Shown: positions 51,146-59,660, counted from the first letter of the stretch. The stretch: DNA of 64,000 nt from Clostridia bacterium (GCA_017468085.1 JAFUJR010000015.1:1-64000); one strand, 5' to 3'. The notes: a model not told the origin generated them from the sequence alone. Translations and numbers: made by a program.

Positions 51146-52468
51146 GTGTTAGTAAATTTGTTGTCTGTTGCAGGTGTAATGAAAACGATTGGCGGTGTAT
51201 TATTGGCCGTCGTGATTTTGCTTGCAATGGTAACGATACACGAATTCGGGCACTATATCGCGGGCAGATTGCTCGGCTTTAAAATTACCGAATTTTCCGT
51301 CGGCTTCGGCCCTGCTTTATTAAAAAAGCGGAGCAAAAAGACGGGCGTTTTGTTTGCGCTTCGCCTCGTGCCCTTGGGTGGGTATTGCGCTTTTGACGGC
51401 GAGGATGAAGACCTTTCCAAAAAAGAGGAAAAAGGGGATAAAACGAACGAACCTTTTGAGGAAATGACCGCCGATGATGGGGAAAACCTAAAAAACGAGG
51501 GGGGCATGTCCGCGACGAACGAAAATCCGTCCGTAACGCAAAGCGAAAATGCGGAAGATGATCCGCAAGAAGAAAATAAAAAAGAGGACGAATATCCCGA
51601 GCCGCAGGGGGCAAGGTTTAACGACCAACCGCCTTGGAAACGTATCATCGTGCTGATCGCGGGCGCGACGATGAATTATCTGCTTGCGCTTTTTTTGATC
51701 ATATTGATGTTTGCGTGCGTGGGCAGACCCGTGTATACGGTAACGGAAAGCGACAGATTTCAATCTGCGGCGGGGCAAACCTTCGAGGGCTTGCAAGCGG
51801 GCGATACGATATTGGAAATCAACGGAAAAACGTTGTATATGCTCACCGATTGGCAGGACGCGCTGAACGGCAAAAAGAAGGGCGACGTCGTCGACGTGTT
51901 GGTGATCCGCGACGGAAAGAAACAGACCGTGCCCGTAAGTTTATATCAAGACGCGTCGGTGAAAAATATGTCGGATAGCAACGTTATTTTTTACTCCTTG
52001 GGCTTGGTCGTATACGAAGAAGTGAATGGGGAAATGCAACTCGTACGGTATTTGGAATTGCATTCGCAAACCGTCCGCGACGGATTTTTCCAAACGATAG
52101 GCCACTCGTTTATGTATTCCTTTAAACTTGGCGGCAGCGTGCTCCGTTCCTTGGGCGAGTTGATCACGGGCAAGCTCGGTATTCAAGCGATGGGCGGACC
52201 CGTAACGACCATTTCCGTTACGGCGGAGGCGGCGGTAAGCGGTTTTGCTTCCTTCCTTAATATCGCTGCGCTTATCGGCGTCAACCTCGCCGTGTTCAAT
52301 CTGTTGCCCGTTCCTGCGCTCGACGGCTGTAAGGTGATTTTCTGTATCATCGAATGGATACGCAAAAAGCCCATCAACCGCAAAGTGGAAACGATTATCA
52401 ACCTTGTGGGGATCATATTCTTGCTCGGATTTGCCGTTTTGATAGATTTGTTGCATTTTATTTTATAA
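51146..52468 (+). CDS. rseP: RseP/RasP-type site-2 membrane protease
   Basis: This 440-residue intramembrane zinc protease cuts anti-sigma factors and signal peptide remnants. The active site is MVTIHEFGHYIAGRLLG in the first membrane helix, with LVPLGGYCAFDGEDED next. A PDZ domain lies around residues 205-270, and NLLPVPALDGCKVIF provides the third zinc ligand. Between the first helix region and the second, about residues 95-155, lies an unusually long, very acidic, low-complexity cytoplasmic insertion (Glu, Asp, Asn). It starts at GTG 51146 with GGGAGA 5 bases ahead. Confidence 0.95.
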   Translation: MLVNLLSVAGVMKTIGGVLLAVVILLAMVTIHEFGHYIAGRLLGFKITEFSVGFGPALLKKRSKKTGVLFALRLVPLGGYCAFDGEDEDLSKKEEKGDKTNEPFEEMTADDGENLKNEGGMSATNENPSVTQSENAEDDPQEENKKEDEYPEPQGARFNDQPPWKRIIVLIAGATMNYLLALFLIILMFACVGRPVYTVTESDRFQSAAGQTFEGLQAGDTILEINGKTLYMLTDWQDALNGKKKGDVVDVLVIRDGKKQTVPVSLYQDASVKNMSDSNVIFYSLGLVVYEEVNGEMQLVRYLELHSQTVRDGFFQTIGHSFMYSFKLGGSVLRSLGELITGKLGIQAMGGPVTTISVTAEAAVSGFASFLNIAALIGVNLAVFNLLPVPALDGCKVIFCIIEWIRKKPINRKVETIINLVGIIFLLGFAVLIDLLHFIL

Positions 52469-52494
52469 AAACGAAAAAAATTGTAAAAAAGTTG

Positions 52495-52543
52495 CGGCTG
52501 TCAAGTAAAAATGCTTGACAGCCGTGTTTTTATTGCGTATAAT
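52495..52543 (+). promoter_or_regulatory. Terminator with an embedded promoter before ylxM-ffh
   Basis: CGGCTGTCAAG (52495-52505) pairs perfectly with CTTGACAGCCG (52514-52524) and is followed by TGTTTTT, a good intrinsic terminator for rseP. The 3' arm contains TTGACA (52515-52520), which with TATAAT (52538-52543) at 17 bases makes a consensus promoter for ylxM-ffh. Confidence 0.85.
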
Positions 52544-52573
52544 GGTTGAGGATTATGAAGAGGAGGCAGAAAA

Positions 52574-52954
52574 ATGAAAGACGACTTGCATTTTCTGCGG
52601 CTCTGGGATTTATATTCCCCCTTGCTGACGGCGACGCAGAGAGAGATTTCCGATTTATATTTCAATTACGACCTTTCTTTGGGCGAGATCGCCGAGCAGA
52701 AAGGAGTTTCCCGTCAATCCGTTTCCGATTGTCTGCATAAATGCAGAAAACAACTTGAAAAATATGACGAGAAGTTGCGCTTTACAAAGCTGTTGGCGGA
52801 TGGCGATAGGGCGTTTTCGGCGTATATGACGACGGTTACACGCTGGATTGCTGCGCAAAAAGAAAAGGGCGATAACGAGGAAAGCGTTTGCGCTTTAGAG
52901 CAGTCTTTATCCGCCGTACTCAAAGAAAACGGCGTAGAAGTGATTGAAAATTAG
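52574..52954 (+). CDS. ylxM: YlxM-family helix-turn-helix protein
   Basis: This 126-residue protein belongs to the YlxM (UPF0122) family, a sigma-region-4-like helix-turn-helix protein encoded next to ffh. The motif is LTATQREISDLYFNYDLSLGEIAEQKGVSRQSVSDCLHKCRKQLEKYD. In streptococci YlxM modulates SRP function. It is followed by ffh after 8 bases. The C-terminus is longer than in the shortest homologues. Confidence 0.92.
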   Translation: MKDDLHFLRLWDLYSPLLTATQREISDLYFNYDLSLGEIAEQKGVSRQSVSDCLHKCRKQLEKYDEKLRFTKLLADGDRAFSAYMTTVTRWIAAQKEKGDNEESVCALEQSLSAVLKENGVEVIEN

Positions 52955-52962
52955 GAGAAAGC

Positions 52963-54291
52963 ATGGCTTTATTTGGTGGATTATCCGAAAGATTAAATCA
53001 TATATTTTCCAAGCTGACCAAGCGCGGCAGGCTGACGGAGCTGGAAATCCGTACCGCAATGCGCGAGGTGCGCGTGGCGCTTTTGGAGGCGGACGTTAAC
53101 CTTCGCGTTGCCAAGCAATTTATTGCCGACGTTTCCGAAAAAGCGGTTGGGCAAGAGATTTTAAAATCCTTAAACCCCGCGCAGCAGGTCATCAAAATCG
53201 TCAATGAAGAGCTGATTGCGCTCATGGGCTCGAAGAATGCCAAACTTGAAGTTTCACCCAAGCTCCCCACCGTCATTATGATGTGCGGTTTGCAGGGCGC
53301 GGGCAAAACCACCCTTTGCGGTAAACTTGCCATTCAGCTTAAAAAACAAGGTAAAAAGCCCTTGCTCGTCGCAGGCGACGTCTATCGTCCCGCCGCGATC
53401 ACGCAGTTGCAGGTCGTAGGCAAAAACGCGCAGGTCGAGGTCTTTGAAAGGGGTACGCAAAACCCCGTAAAGACGGCGAAGCAAGCAATCGAGTACGCGC
53501 GCTCGATGGGTTACGATACCGTGGTTTTGGATACGGCGGGCCGTTTGCAAATCGACGATACCCTCATGCAAGAGCTTGAAAATATCAAAAAAGAGGTGGA
53601 AGTAACGGAAACCCTTTTGGTCGTGGACGCAATGACCGGTCAAGAGGCGGTGAACGTAGCGGAAACCTTTAATTCCCGTTTGGACGTAACGGGCGTTATC
53701 CTCACCAAGCTGGACGGCGATACGCGCGGCGGCGCGTGCTTGTCTATCAAGGCGGTTACGGGTAAGCCCATAAAGTTTATCGGCGTGGGCGAAAAACTCA
53801 CCGATTTAGAGCCGTTTTATCCCGACAGAATGGCGTCGAGAATTTTGGGCATGGGCGACGTTTTGTCCCTCATTGAAAAAGCGCAACAAGCCATCACGGA
53901 AGAGGACGCGAAGAAGATGCAGCAAAAAATGCTTGCCAATTCTTTCACCCTCACCGATTATTTGGAACAGTTTGCAATGATGAAAAAGATGGGCGGCGCA
54001 CAGGCAATGCTTTCTATGCTCCCCGGCGCAAGCAATATGCAGGTCGGAGAAGTGGACGAGAAAAAAATCGAACGCACGAAAGCGATCATTCTTTCCATGA
54101 CCAAGCAGGAGCGCGACAATCCGTCTATTATCGACAGTAAGAGAAAGCGTCGTATCGCGGCGGGATCCGGCACGAGCGTGCAAGAAATCAACCAGCTTTT
54201 AAAACAGTTTGAACAGACGAAGATGCTGATGAAACAGTTGAAAGGCGGCGGGTTGGGGCGTAAAGGCGGTAAATTCCGCTTACCCTTCTAA
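52963..54291 (+). CDS. ffh: Signal recognition particle protein
   Basis: This 442-residue GTPase targets nascent membrane proteins to FtsY and SecYEG. N domain helices are followed by the G domain with MCGLQGAGKTTLCGKLA, DTAGRLQIDD, TKLDGDTRGG and GVGEKLTDLEPFYPDRMASRILGMGDVL. The Met-rich M domain covers about residues 300-442, with SKRKRRIAAGSGTSVQEINQLLKQF. Full length. It shares an operon with ylxM. Confidence 0.98.
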   Translation: MALFGGLSERLNHIFSKLTKRGRLTELEIRTAMREVRVALLEADVNLRVAKQFIADVSEKAVGQEILKSLNPAQQVIKIVNEELIALMGSKNAKLEVSPKLPTVIMMCGLQGAGKTTLCGKLAIQLKKQGKKPLLVAGDVYRPAAITQLQVVGKNAQVEVFERGTQNPVKTAKQAIEYARSMGYDTVVLDTAGRLQIDDTLMQELENIKKEVEVTETLLVVDAMTGQEAVNVAETFNSRLDVTGVILTKLDGDTRGGACLSIKAVTGKPIKFIGVGEKLTDLEPFYPDRMASRILGMGDVLSLIEKAQQAITEEDAKKMQQKMLANSFTLTDYLEQFAMMKKMGGAQAMLSMLPGASNMQVGEVDEKKIERTKAIILSMTKQERDNPSIIDSKRKRRIAAGSGTSVQEINQLLKQFEQTKMLMKQLKGGGLGRKGGKFRLPF

Positions 54292-54428
54292 AACGGAGAA
54301 TCTGCGGCGCATTTCAGCGGTGCAATGCGGTAAACCTCGGTTATATACGCATTAGTATGCGCCTTCGGGCTGTCCCGAGCCTTGAACTGCTTGCATCTTG
54401 CTCCGTTTTACCTATCTTAACGGTAAAG
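54290..54428 (+). repeat. Structured ~130-bp dispersed repeat, copy C
   Basis: This copy begins at the ffh stop codon with AAAACGGAG and ends CTCCGTTTT. It keeps the AACC/GGTT stem, and where copies A and B have CGTAC/GTACG it has CGCAT/ATGCG, a change on both sides that preserves pairing. It lies between ffh and rpsP. Confidence 0.78.
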
Positions 54429-54508
54429 AAATCATTTAATTCAGTTAACAACGGCGTAAGCCGTAAAAATAAGAAAAAAATTTTTAAGATACTTTGGAGG
54501 TATTTATT

Positions 54509-54799
54509 ATGGTAAAAATGAGACTTTTCAGAATGGGCGACAAGAAGAACCCCATCTACCGTGTCGTAGTTGTTGACAGCAGAAAGGCTGCAACGGGCGA
54601 ATACATCGATTGCGTTGGGCACTACAACCCCCATACCAGCCCCGTTGAACTCACCATCGACAACGACAAAGCAAAAGCATGGATCGCAAAAGGAGTTCAA
54701 CCCACCGAAACGGTTAAGAACTTGCTTGTAAAGACGGGCGCTATCGAAAAGAGCGCGAAGCTCAGCCCTTCTAAGACCAAGACGAAGAAGTCTAAATAA
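54509..54799 (+). CDS. rpsP: 30S ribosomal protein S16
   Basis: This 96-residue protein is S16: VKMRLFRMGDKKNPIYRVVVVDSR and GHYNPHTSPVELTID are diagnostic, followed by a Lys-rich tail. The start at 54509 has TTGGAGG 8 bases ahead. It sits between two copies of the 130-bp repeat. Confidence 0.97.
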   Translation: MVKMRLFRMGDKKNPIYRVVVVDSRKAATGEYIDCVGHYNPHTSPVELTIDNDKAKAWIAKGVQPTETVKNLLVKTGAIEKSAKLSPSKTKTKKSK

Positions 54800-54935
54800 A
54801 AAACGACGTATCGCGGCGCATTTCAGCGTTGCGGTGCGTGTTTCCTCGGTTGCGTACAAATAAGTACGCGCCCTGCGGAAATCCCCCGCGCCTTGAACTG
54901 CTCGCAGCTCCGCCGTTTTACCTCTGCGTAAAACG
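54800..54935 (+). repeat. Structured ~130-bp dispersed repeat, copy D
   Basis: This copy starts at the rpsP stop with AAAAACGACG and ends CGCCGTTTT. It shares GCGGCGCATTTCAGCG with copy C and keeps a GCGTAC/GTACGC stem with the loop AAATAA. The Shine-Dalgarno of khpA follows after the repeat. Confidence 0.78.
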
Positions 54936-54962
54936 TGTTGGGGTGTTAAAAGGAGGCTAATT

Positions 54963-55226
54963 ATGCTTGATTTAATCAAATACATCGTTGAACAATTTGC
55001 CGAAGACAAGGAAAACGTCGAATACGTTGTAAACGAAAAAGACCGCGTAATCGAAGTAACCGTTGTGCTTTCCCCCTCGGATATGGGTAAAGTGATCGGC
55101 AAGCAGGGCAAAATTGCAAAAGCAATGCGTACCATCGTTCGCGCGGCGACGCCTGTAAACAGTAAGAGATACGCAATTGAAATCCGCGAGCGCGGCGGCG
55201 AAACCGTCTACAGCGACGCAGAATAA
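54963..55226 (+). CDS. khpA: KH-domain RNA-binding protein KhpA
   Basis: This 87-residue protein is a single KH domain with the nucleic-acid-binding loop GKVIGKQGKIAKAM. KhpA (YlqC) partners with KhpB in Gram-positive bacteria and affects cell division and sRNA function. Its place between rpsP and rimM is the conserved one. AAGGAGG is 5 bases ahead of the ATG. Confidence 0.95.
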   Translation: MLDLIKYIVEQFAEDKENVEYVVNEKDRVIEVTVVLSPSDMGKVIGKQGKIAKAMRTIVRAATPVNSKRYAIEIRERGGETVYSDAE

Positions 55227-55253
55227 GACAAAACCCTTTGTTGGGCGCAGTGC

Positions 55254-55283
55254 AAAAAGGCTTTTTTGAACAAAGCCTTTTTT
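55254..55283 (+). terminator. Possible terminator between khpA and rimM
   Basis: AAAGGCTTT and AAAGCCTTT form a stem around TTTGAAC, followed by TTTT. It may partly attenuate transcription into rimM. Confidence 0.65.
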
Positions 55284-55304
55284 TGCCTTTTCATTAAAAG
55301 GATA

Positions 55305-55336
55305 GGGGCAGGTATGCGTTGAACGCCTTTCTGCCC
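55305..55336 (+). repeat. Dispersed GTATGCGTTGAA motif, copy 7
   Basis: The exact 12-mer at 55312-55323 is preceded by GGGGCAG and followed by CTGCCC at 55331-55336, giving GGGCAG/CTGCCC arms. It reads ATG-CGT-TGA and lies about 35 bases before the rimM start. Confidence 0.6.
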
Positions 55337-55356
55337 TTAAAAAATAGGAGTATAAC

Positions 55357-55857
55357 GTGAACCGTCTTATCATTGGCGAAGTGTTAAAACCGCAGGGTAT
55401 CCGCGGCGAACTCAAAATTAAAACCTTTACGGACGAACCGACGGACGTAAAGGCTTTTGGCACGGTGTATATCGACGATACGCCCTATAAAATCCTCTCT
55501 TTCCGCGTCGGGCCTGACGGGGCGGCGTACGTGGGACTGCGCGGCATTCCGGATAGGAACGCGGCGGAGCTTTTCCGCGGCAAAAAGTTGGAAGGAGCGC
55601 GCGAGGACGCGCCTGAATTGGAGGAGGGCCGTTATTATATCGTAGACGTTATCGGGCTTTCTTGCGAAACGGAAGAAGGGGAGGTACTTGGCGTCGTTAC
55701 GGACATCAAAAACCTTTCTTCCGACGTTTACACCATAGAAAAAGCAGGGAAACAAATTTTGTTCCCTGCCGTAAAAGGCGTTATCGTAAAGACGGACGTC
55801 GAGGGCGGTAAGCTCGTTGTGAAGAAGTCAGTTTTCGATGAAATCGCAGTGTATTGA
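55357..55857 (+). CDS. rimM: 16S rRNA processing protein RimM
   Basis: This 166-residue assembly factor acts on the 30S head and binds S19. The N-terminal domain reads RLIIGEVLKPQGIRGELKIKTFTDEP, and the PRC-barrel C-terminus has EGRYYIVDVIGLSCETEEGEVLG. It starts at GTG 55357 with TAGGAG ahead. In most bacteria trmD and rplS follow; here a minus-strand gene follows instead. Confidence 0.94.
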   Translation: MNRLIIGEVLKPQGIRGELKIKTFTDEPTDVKAFGTVYIDDTPYKILSFRVGPDGAAYVGLRGIPDRNAAELFRGKKLEGAREDAPELEEGRYYIVDVIGLSCETEEGEVLGVVTDIKNLSSDVYTIEKAGKQILFPAVKGVIVKTDVEGGKLVVKKSVFDEIAVY

Positions 55858-55876
55858 TTGAGCGAAACAGCCCTAT

Positions 55877-57010
55877 TTATTTTTCTTTATTTGTGGAAAG
55901 AAGGGTTTTTACAAACGCTTTCGAGGTCAACACGAACGCGCCTGCAACGACGACTAACGCCATATCTATAAATACGTATAAATTATAAATAAGGCTGTAT
56001 GCCCAAGCGTTTTGCCCTTTTGCGTAGGCTTCAAAGGCGAATACGCCCGATAAAACGTGGCAAACGAAGCGCAACGTTCCCGCTATCGCCGCACCAAAGG
56101 CGAATTTCAGTTGAGGGATTTTTTGCAACCCTTTTCCGTTGCGGAAAGTTCCGGCAAGTCCTGCCGTAGCAAAGGCGATGGGATAATCGAGCAAAAACTG
56201 TGCGGGATGTATCAGCCAAGGGTCTTGTACTGCTTGTAATACACCGTAAACGAACCCGACGAAGACCCCTTTTTTCGTCCCGAATATATACGAATAAAGC
56301 ATTAAGGGCAATAAGCTGACGAGGGTGATCGAGCCGCCGTTGGGCATATCCCAAAGTTTTACGTAGGAAAGAGCAAAGCTCATCGCAACGCATATCCCCG
56401 CATACGCAAGGGAGCGAGCGTCGAGAAAAAAGCTGTTTTTATCAAACAAGGTCAAGCCGATGGTCAAAAGAACGGCTAACGCAGCAGAAGCGTACAGCGC
56501 GATTTGTTTGACGCTTGCCGTGTCGGAGTTATAATATCCGTCGCCGTCGATTTTTTTGTAGTAATAAAGAGAAATACAAACGAGTGCGGCAATCAGGGCG
56601 GCGATAAATGCGGCAAGAAAAACAAACCCGAATACCCTTTTGCGGTTGGGTTTATATTTCAAAACGAGCAAGAAAGCGATAAGCCCGATAAGGCACACGC
56701 AAGCCATCGCCAAAAGCGGAACGAGAACGAAGCGAATAAGCGTTTGTTTATCTAACCAATTCTCTTGCGCGTATCCGTCGCTGTAATGATAAGCGATATC
56801 AAAAGCAAAAAAGAGGATAGCCACGATAAGCAGGTATGAGGCGAGGCTGAAAAACGCGTATTTTATAAAAGCCGAAAAAGCTTTGCGTTTGAGGAAAAAG
56901 ATAAGCGTCCCCAATAGTAACGCGGCGGCGAGGATACCGATTGTCAGCCATTTGGCAATCGGCTCGAAAATATCAATCGCATAGACTGAAAGCAGGGAAG
57001 AAAGAAACAT
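55877..57010 (-). CDS. thiT: ThiT-like thiamine ECF transporter fused to an extra membrane domain
   Basis: The C-terminal half, from about residue 200, matches the ThiT substrate-binding subunit of ECF thiamine transporters: YAGICVAMSFALSYVKLWDMPNGGSITLVSLLPLMLYSYIFGTKKG and GVLQAVQDPWLIHPAQFLLDYPIAF. The N-terminal 190 residues add about five transmembrane segments of unknown type, so the protein (377 residues) is about twice the length of ThiT. The start at 57010 has AAGGAGG 5 bases ahead. A TPP riboswitch lies upstream on the same strand, which supports a thiamine role. Confidence 0.88.
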   Translation of the reverse strand: MFLSSLLSVYAIDIFEPIAKWLTIGILAAALLLGTLIFFLKRKAFSAFIKYAFFSLASYLLIVAILFFAFDIAYHYSDGYAQENWLDKQTLIRFVLVPLLAMACVCLIGLIAFLLVLKYKPNRKRVFGFVFLAAFIAALIAALVCISLYYYKKIDGDGYYNSDTASVKQIALYASAALAVLLTIGLTLFDKNSFFLDARSLAYAGICVAMSFALSYVKLWDMPNGGSITLVSLLPLMLYSYIFGTKKGVFVGFVYGVLQAVQDPWLIHPAQFLLDYPIAFATAGLAGTFRNGKGLQKIPQLKFAFGAAIAGTLRFVCHVLSGVFAFEAYAKGQNAWAYSLIYNLYVFIDMALVVVAGAFVLTSKAFVKTLLSTNKEK

Positions 57011-57053
57011 AAAAACCTCCTTTTTTTCCGCCGTATGCGCTTTTTTAAAAGAA

Positions 57054-57222
57054 AAAACGCCCATCGCAACAAGTGCGTGGGTCGCAAATAAGTATTTTTC
57101 TTCCGCAGCGTTCGTTAAAAACGACGCCGCGCTAAAAAAACGGTCATCAATCTCTCGCTCAAGTATTACCTTGCCGATTCAAATGGTATAATCTCAGCCT
57201 TTGTAGGGCACCCACGACGGAT
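57054..57222 (-). ncRNA. TPP riboswitch with terminator
   Basis: Read on the minus strand, the leader contains GGGTGCCC, GGCTGAGA (57192-57199 region, TCTCAG on the plus strand at 57192-57197), ACCATTTGAATC and GGTAATAC followed by GCGAGAGA. This is the Thi-box order of the TPP aptamer (about 57143-57222). Downstream, a stem with arms around CGACCCACGC and GCGATGGGCG ends in TTTTTT (to about 57054), a plausible terminator. TPP binding would shut off the ThiT-like gene. Confidence 0.85.
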
Positions 57223-57330
57223 ATTTTGTTTTACGCGCAATCACTTAGTGATATTGCTATTTGTGCTTTTATTATAACGGACAAAGATCCGTTTGTCAAG
57301 TCTTTCCAAAAAATTTACGGAGGAATTTTT

Positions 57331-57915
57331 ATGCGCTATGATTTTTACGCGTATATGGACCGAATGAAATATATCAAGCGTTGGCAGCTCATGCGCTCCA
57401 CGCGGGAAGAAAATATTATGGAGCACTCGCAAGAAGTAACCTTGATCGCTCATGCCCTCGTTACCATTCATAATAAGGTATTCGGCGGCAACGCAGACGT
57501 AACGAAGACGGTGCTTTACGCCCTCTATCACGAAACGGGCGAGGTTATGACGGGCGATTTGCCTACCCCCATCAAGTATTATAACAGCGAAATCCACGGC
57601 GCGTACAAGGAATTGGAAAACAGCGCGTGCAGTAAGCTCGTTTCTATGCTCCCCGAAGAATTGCAAGGCGAAATTTCTCCCTTCGTACTTGCCGACGAGG
57701 ACAGCACGGAATACCGCCTCGTCAAGGCGGCGGACAGACTTTCCGCCTATATCAAATGTTTGGAAGAGCTTCGCTCGGGCAATAAAGAATTTGCCAAGGC
57801 GAAAAAGAGTATCGAAAGCGATTTGCGCAAGCGTAAAATGCCTGAGGTAGAATATTTCTTCGAGCATTTCATCGATTCTTTTTCACTTACCTTGGACGAT
57901 TTGGAGGCTTTTTAA
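57331..57915 (+). CDS. YfbR-like HD-domain 5'-deoxynucleotidase
   Basis: This 194-residue protein has the HD phosphohydrolase pattern of YfbR-type enzymes: KYIKRWQLMRSTREENIMEHSQEV, YHETGEVMTGDLPTPIKYY, and KAADRLSAYIKCLEE. YfbR removes the phosphate from deoxynucleoside monophosphates. The start at 57331 has GGAGG ahead; the frame open further upstream is not used. It is divergent from the thiT-like gene. Confidence 0.88.
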   Translation: MRYDFYAYMDRMKYIKRWQLMRSTREENIMEHSQEVTLIAHALVTIHNKVFGGNADVTKTVLYALYHETGEVMTGDLPTPIKYYNSEIHGAYKELENSACSKLVSMLPEELQGEISPFVLADEDSTEYRLVKAADRLSAYIKCLEELRSGNKEFAKAKKSIESDLRKRKMPEVEYFFEHFIDSFSLTLDDLEAF

Positions 57916-57995
57916 GCCGTAGCGTTCCGTTACGGACGCTAAAGAGCGGAAATATCACATAAATTTCAAGTAATTTTTAGCAATTTAACGAAAAA

Positions 57996-58014
57996 ACCGT
58001 ATATACTATACGGT
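57996..58014 (+). promoter_or_regulatory. Palindrome overlapping a -10 box before the HtrA-like gene
   Basis: ACCGTATA (57996-58003) and TATACGGT (58007-58014) form a perfect 8-bp inverted repeat with a 3-base centre. TATACT at 58002-58007 is a likely -10. The geometry suggests a dimeric repressor site. Confidence 0.55.
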
Positions 58015-58056
58015 AAAGAGAAAAAAGAGGCTGACGGACAACCGTTAGGAAGGATT

Positions 58057-59511
58057 ATGAAAGGATTTTTAAAAGTAATAGCATCTATATTTTGCGTAGG
58101 CACGCTTGCAATCAGCGCTGCGGCATGCAAAGAGGTCGTCAGCGCGTACGACATCGCGGTGAAAAACGGTTTTGTCGGCACGGAGCAAGAATGGCTTGCA
58201 AGTTTGCAAGGTAAGGACGGCGACGACGGTGAGGACGGCAAGGACGCGCCTCCTATCACGATACAGGATTTATACGAGCAGGCGAAGTTGGAAAATCCCG
58301 ACCTCACCTATTTGGAATTCTGCAAACAGCTTGGCATAGACGCCTTGGAGAACAACGACGTTACGCAGATTGCGGACAATATGATGTCCGTCGTTGAAAT
58401 CTATTGCGGTTGGACGAAAACGACGGTAAAGGGCGGTTTGCTTTCCCGTGAAGAGGTGGAATACAGTATGTCCACGGGCAGCGGCGTCATCATCGACCTC
58501 GACAAGAAAAACGGCAACGCGCTTATCGTAACCAACTACCACGTGCTCTACAATAAAGATAGCGACGCGGCGGGTATTTGCAGAAACGAGGACATGCGCT
58601 TATACCTGCACGGCGCGGCGATAAATTTCTACGCAGATAGCACGACGGGCTTTAACGACGGCGGCGCGGACGCGATGAGGGCTACTTACGTCGGCGGTTC
58701 GATGGACTACGACGTGGCGCTTTTAAAAATCGAGCGGAGCGAATATCTCAAAAACAGCAACGCAACGGAGGCAAAAATAGGGGACTCCGAAACGGCGATG
58801 GAGGGCGAAAAAGTGTTTGCCATCGGCAATCCCGACGGCGCGGGGATTTCCGTTACGAGCGGTATTCTTTCCGTCAAATCGGAATATATTGAAATCGAAG
58901 CGATTGACGAACGGGACGTGGACGGCAAAATCGGCACGGACACAGTCAGCTATCGCGTTATGCGTACGGACGCCGCGATCAACGGCGGTAACTCGGGCGG
59001 TGCGCTTTTCAACGTCAACGGCGAGCTTATCGGCATCACCAACGCCAAGAGCGTAGGCACGGACAAGGACGACATGGGTTATGCGTTGCCTATCTATGAC
59101 GTTATGGCGGTTTGCAACAATATCATCGACAACGGAAACGGATACGTAATGCGCGCGATGCTTGGCGTTATGGTCGGCGCGACGAGCGGCGTTGCGGAAA
59201 AGAACGAGGACGGCACGCTGAATATCGTGCAAAAATTTGCCGTCGCGCAAGAGGTGGATGAAACGGCGTTCTCTTACGGTAAATTGCAGATGGGCGACGT
59301 TTTCGTTTGGGGACAGATCGTTTCCAAAACGGGAACGGTTGGCGAAAAACTGTATTTTGACCGTCAGTATCAGCTGAACAACCTGCTGTTAAATCTCCGC
59401 GAAGGGGACACCTTGAAACTGGGTGTTTTCCGCACGGTAAACGGCGTTGCGAGCGAAGCAACGGTGGAGCTTGTATTTAATTCCCCCAACGCCTTCGTTG
59501 TGTATAAGTAA
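58057..59511 (+). CDS. HtrA/DegP-like lipoprotein serine protease
   Basis: This 484-residue protein has a lipoprotein signal ending AAAC (Cys24) and a short collagen-like GKDGDDGEDGKD stretch at about residues 52-65. A trypsin-like domain follows with the triad in TNYHVLYN (His), MDYDVALLKIE (Asp) and INGGNSGGAL (Ser). The C-terminal part is PDZ-like (LGVMVGATSG to LREGDTLKLGVFR). It would degrade misfolded proteins at the outer face of the membrane. The catalytic residues are all present. Confidence 0.9.
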   Translation: MKGFLKVIASIFCVGTLAISAAACKEVVSAYDIAVKNGFVGTEQEWLASLQGKDGDDGEDGKDAPPITIQDLYEQAKLENPDLTYLEFCKQLGIDALENNDVTQIADNMMSVVEIYCGWTKTTVKGGLLSREEVEYSMSTGSGVIIDLDKKNGNALIVTNYHVLYNKDSDAAGICRNEDMRLYLHGAAINFYADSTTGFNDGGADAMRATYVGGSMDYDVALLKIERSEYLKNSNATEAKIGDSETAMEGEKVFAIGNPDGAGISVTSGILSVKSEYIEIEAIDERDVDGKIGTDTVSYRVMRTDAAINGGNSGGALFNVNGELIGITNAKSVGTDKDDMGYALPIYDVMAVCNNIIDNGNGYVMRAMLGVMVGATSGVAEKNEDGTLNIVQKFAVAQEVDETAFSYGKLQMGDVFVWGQIVSKTGTVGEKLYFDRQYQLNNLLLNLREGDTLKLGVFRTVNGVASEATVELVFNSPNAFVVYK

Positions 59512-59565
59512 AAAATACGACCTCTTTCGAGGGCGAAATAAATCAGAGAATAGGATAATAAAACC

Positions 59566-59598
59566 AAGGCACGCCTAAAAATAAGGGCGTGCCTTTTC
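59566..59598 (+). terminator. Intrinsic terminator
   Basis: AAGGCACGCC (59566-59575) pairs perfectly with GGCGTGCCTT (59586-59595) and runs into T residues. Confidence 0.88.
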
Positions 59599-59631
59599 CT
59601 ATCTTTTTCCGTACTTTTATTTTTTCAAGGC

Positions 59632-59660
59632 TTGACAAGGAGGGCGGTTTATAGTATACT
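59632..59660 (+). promoter_or_regulatory. Consensus promoter of the ATPase-like/mutY run
   Basis: TTGACA (59632-59637), a 17-base spacer and TATACT (59655-59660), followed by a GGGAGGAG ribosome site before the ATG at 59699. Confidence 0.82.
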
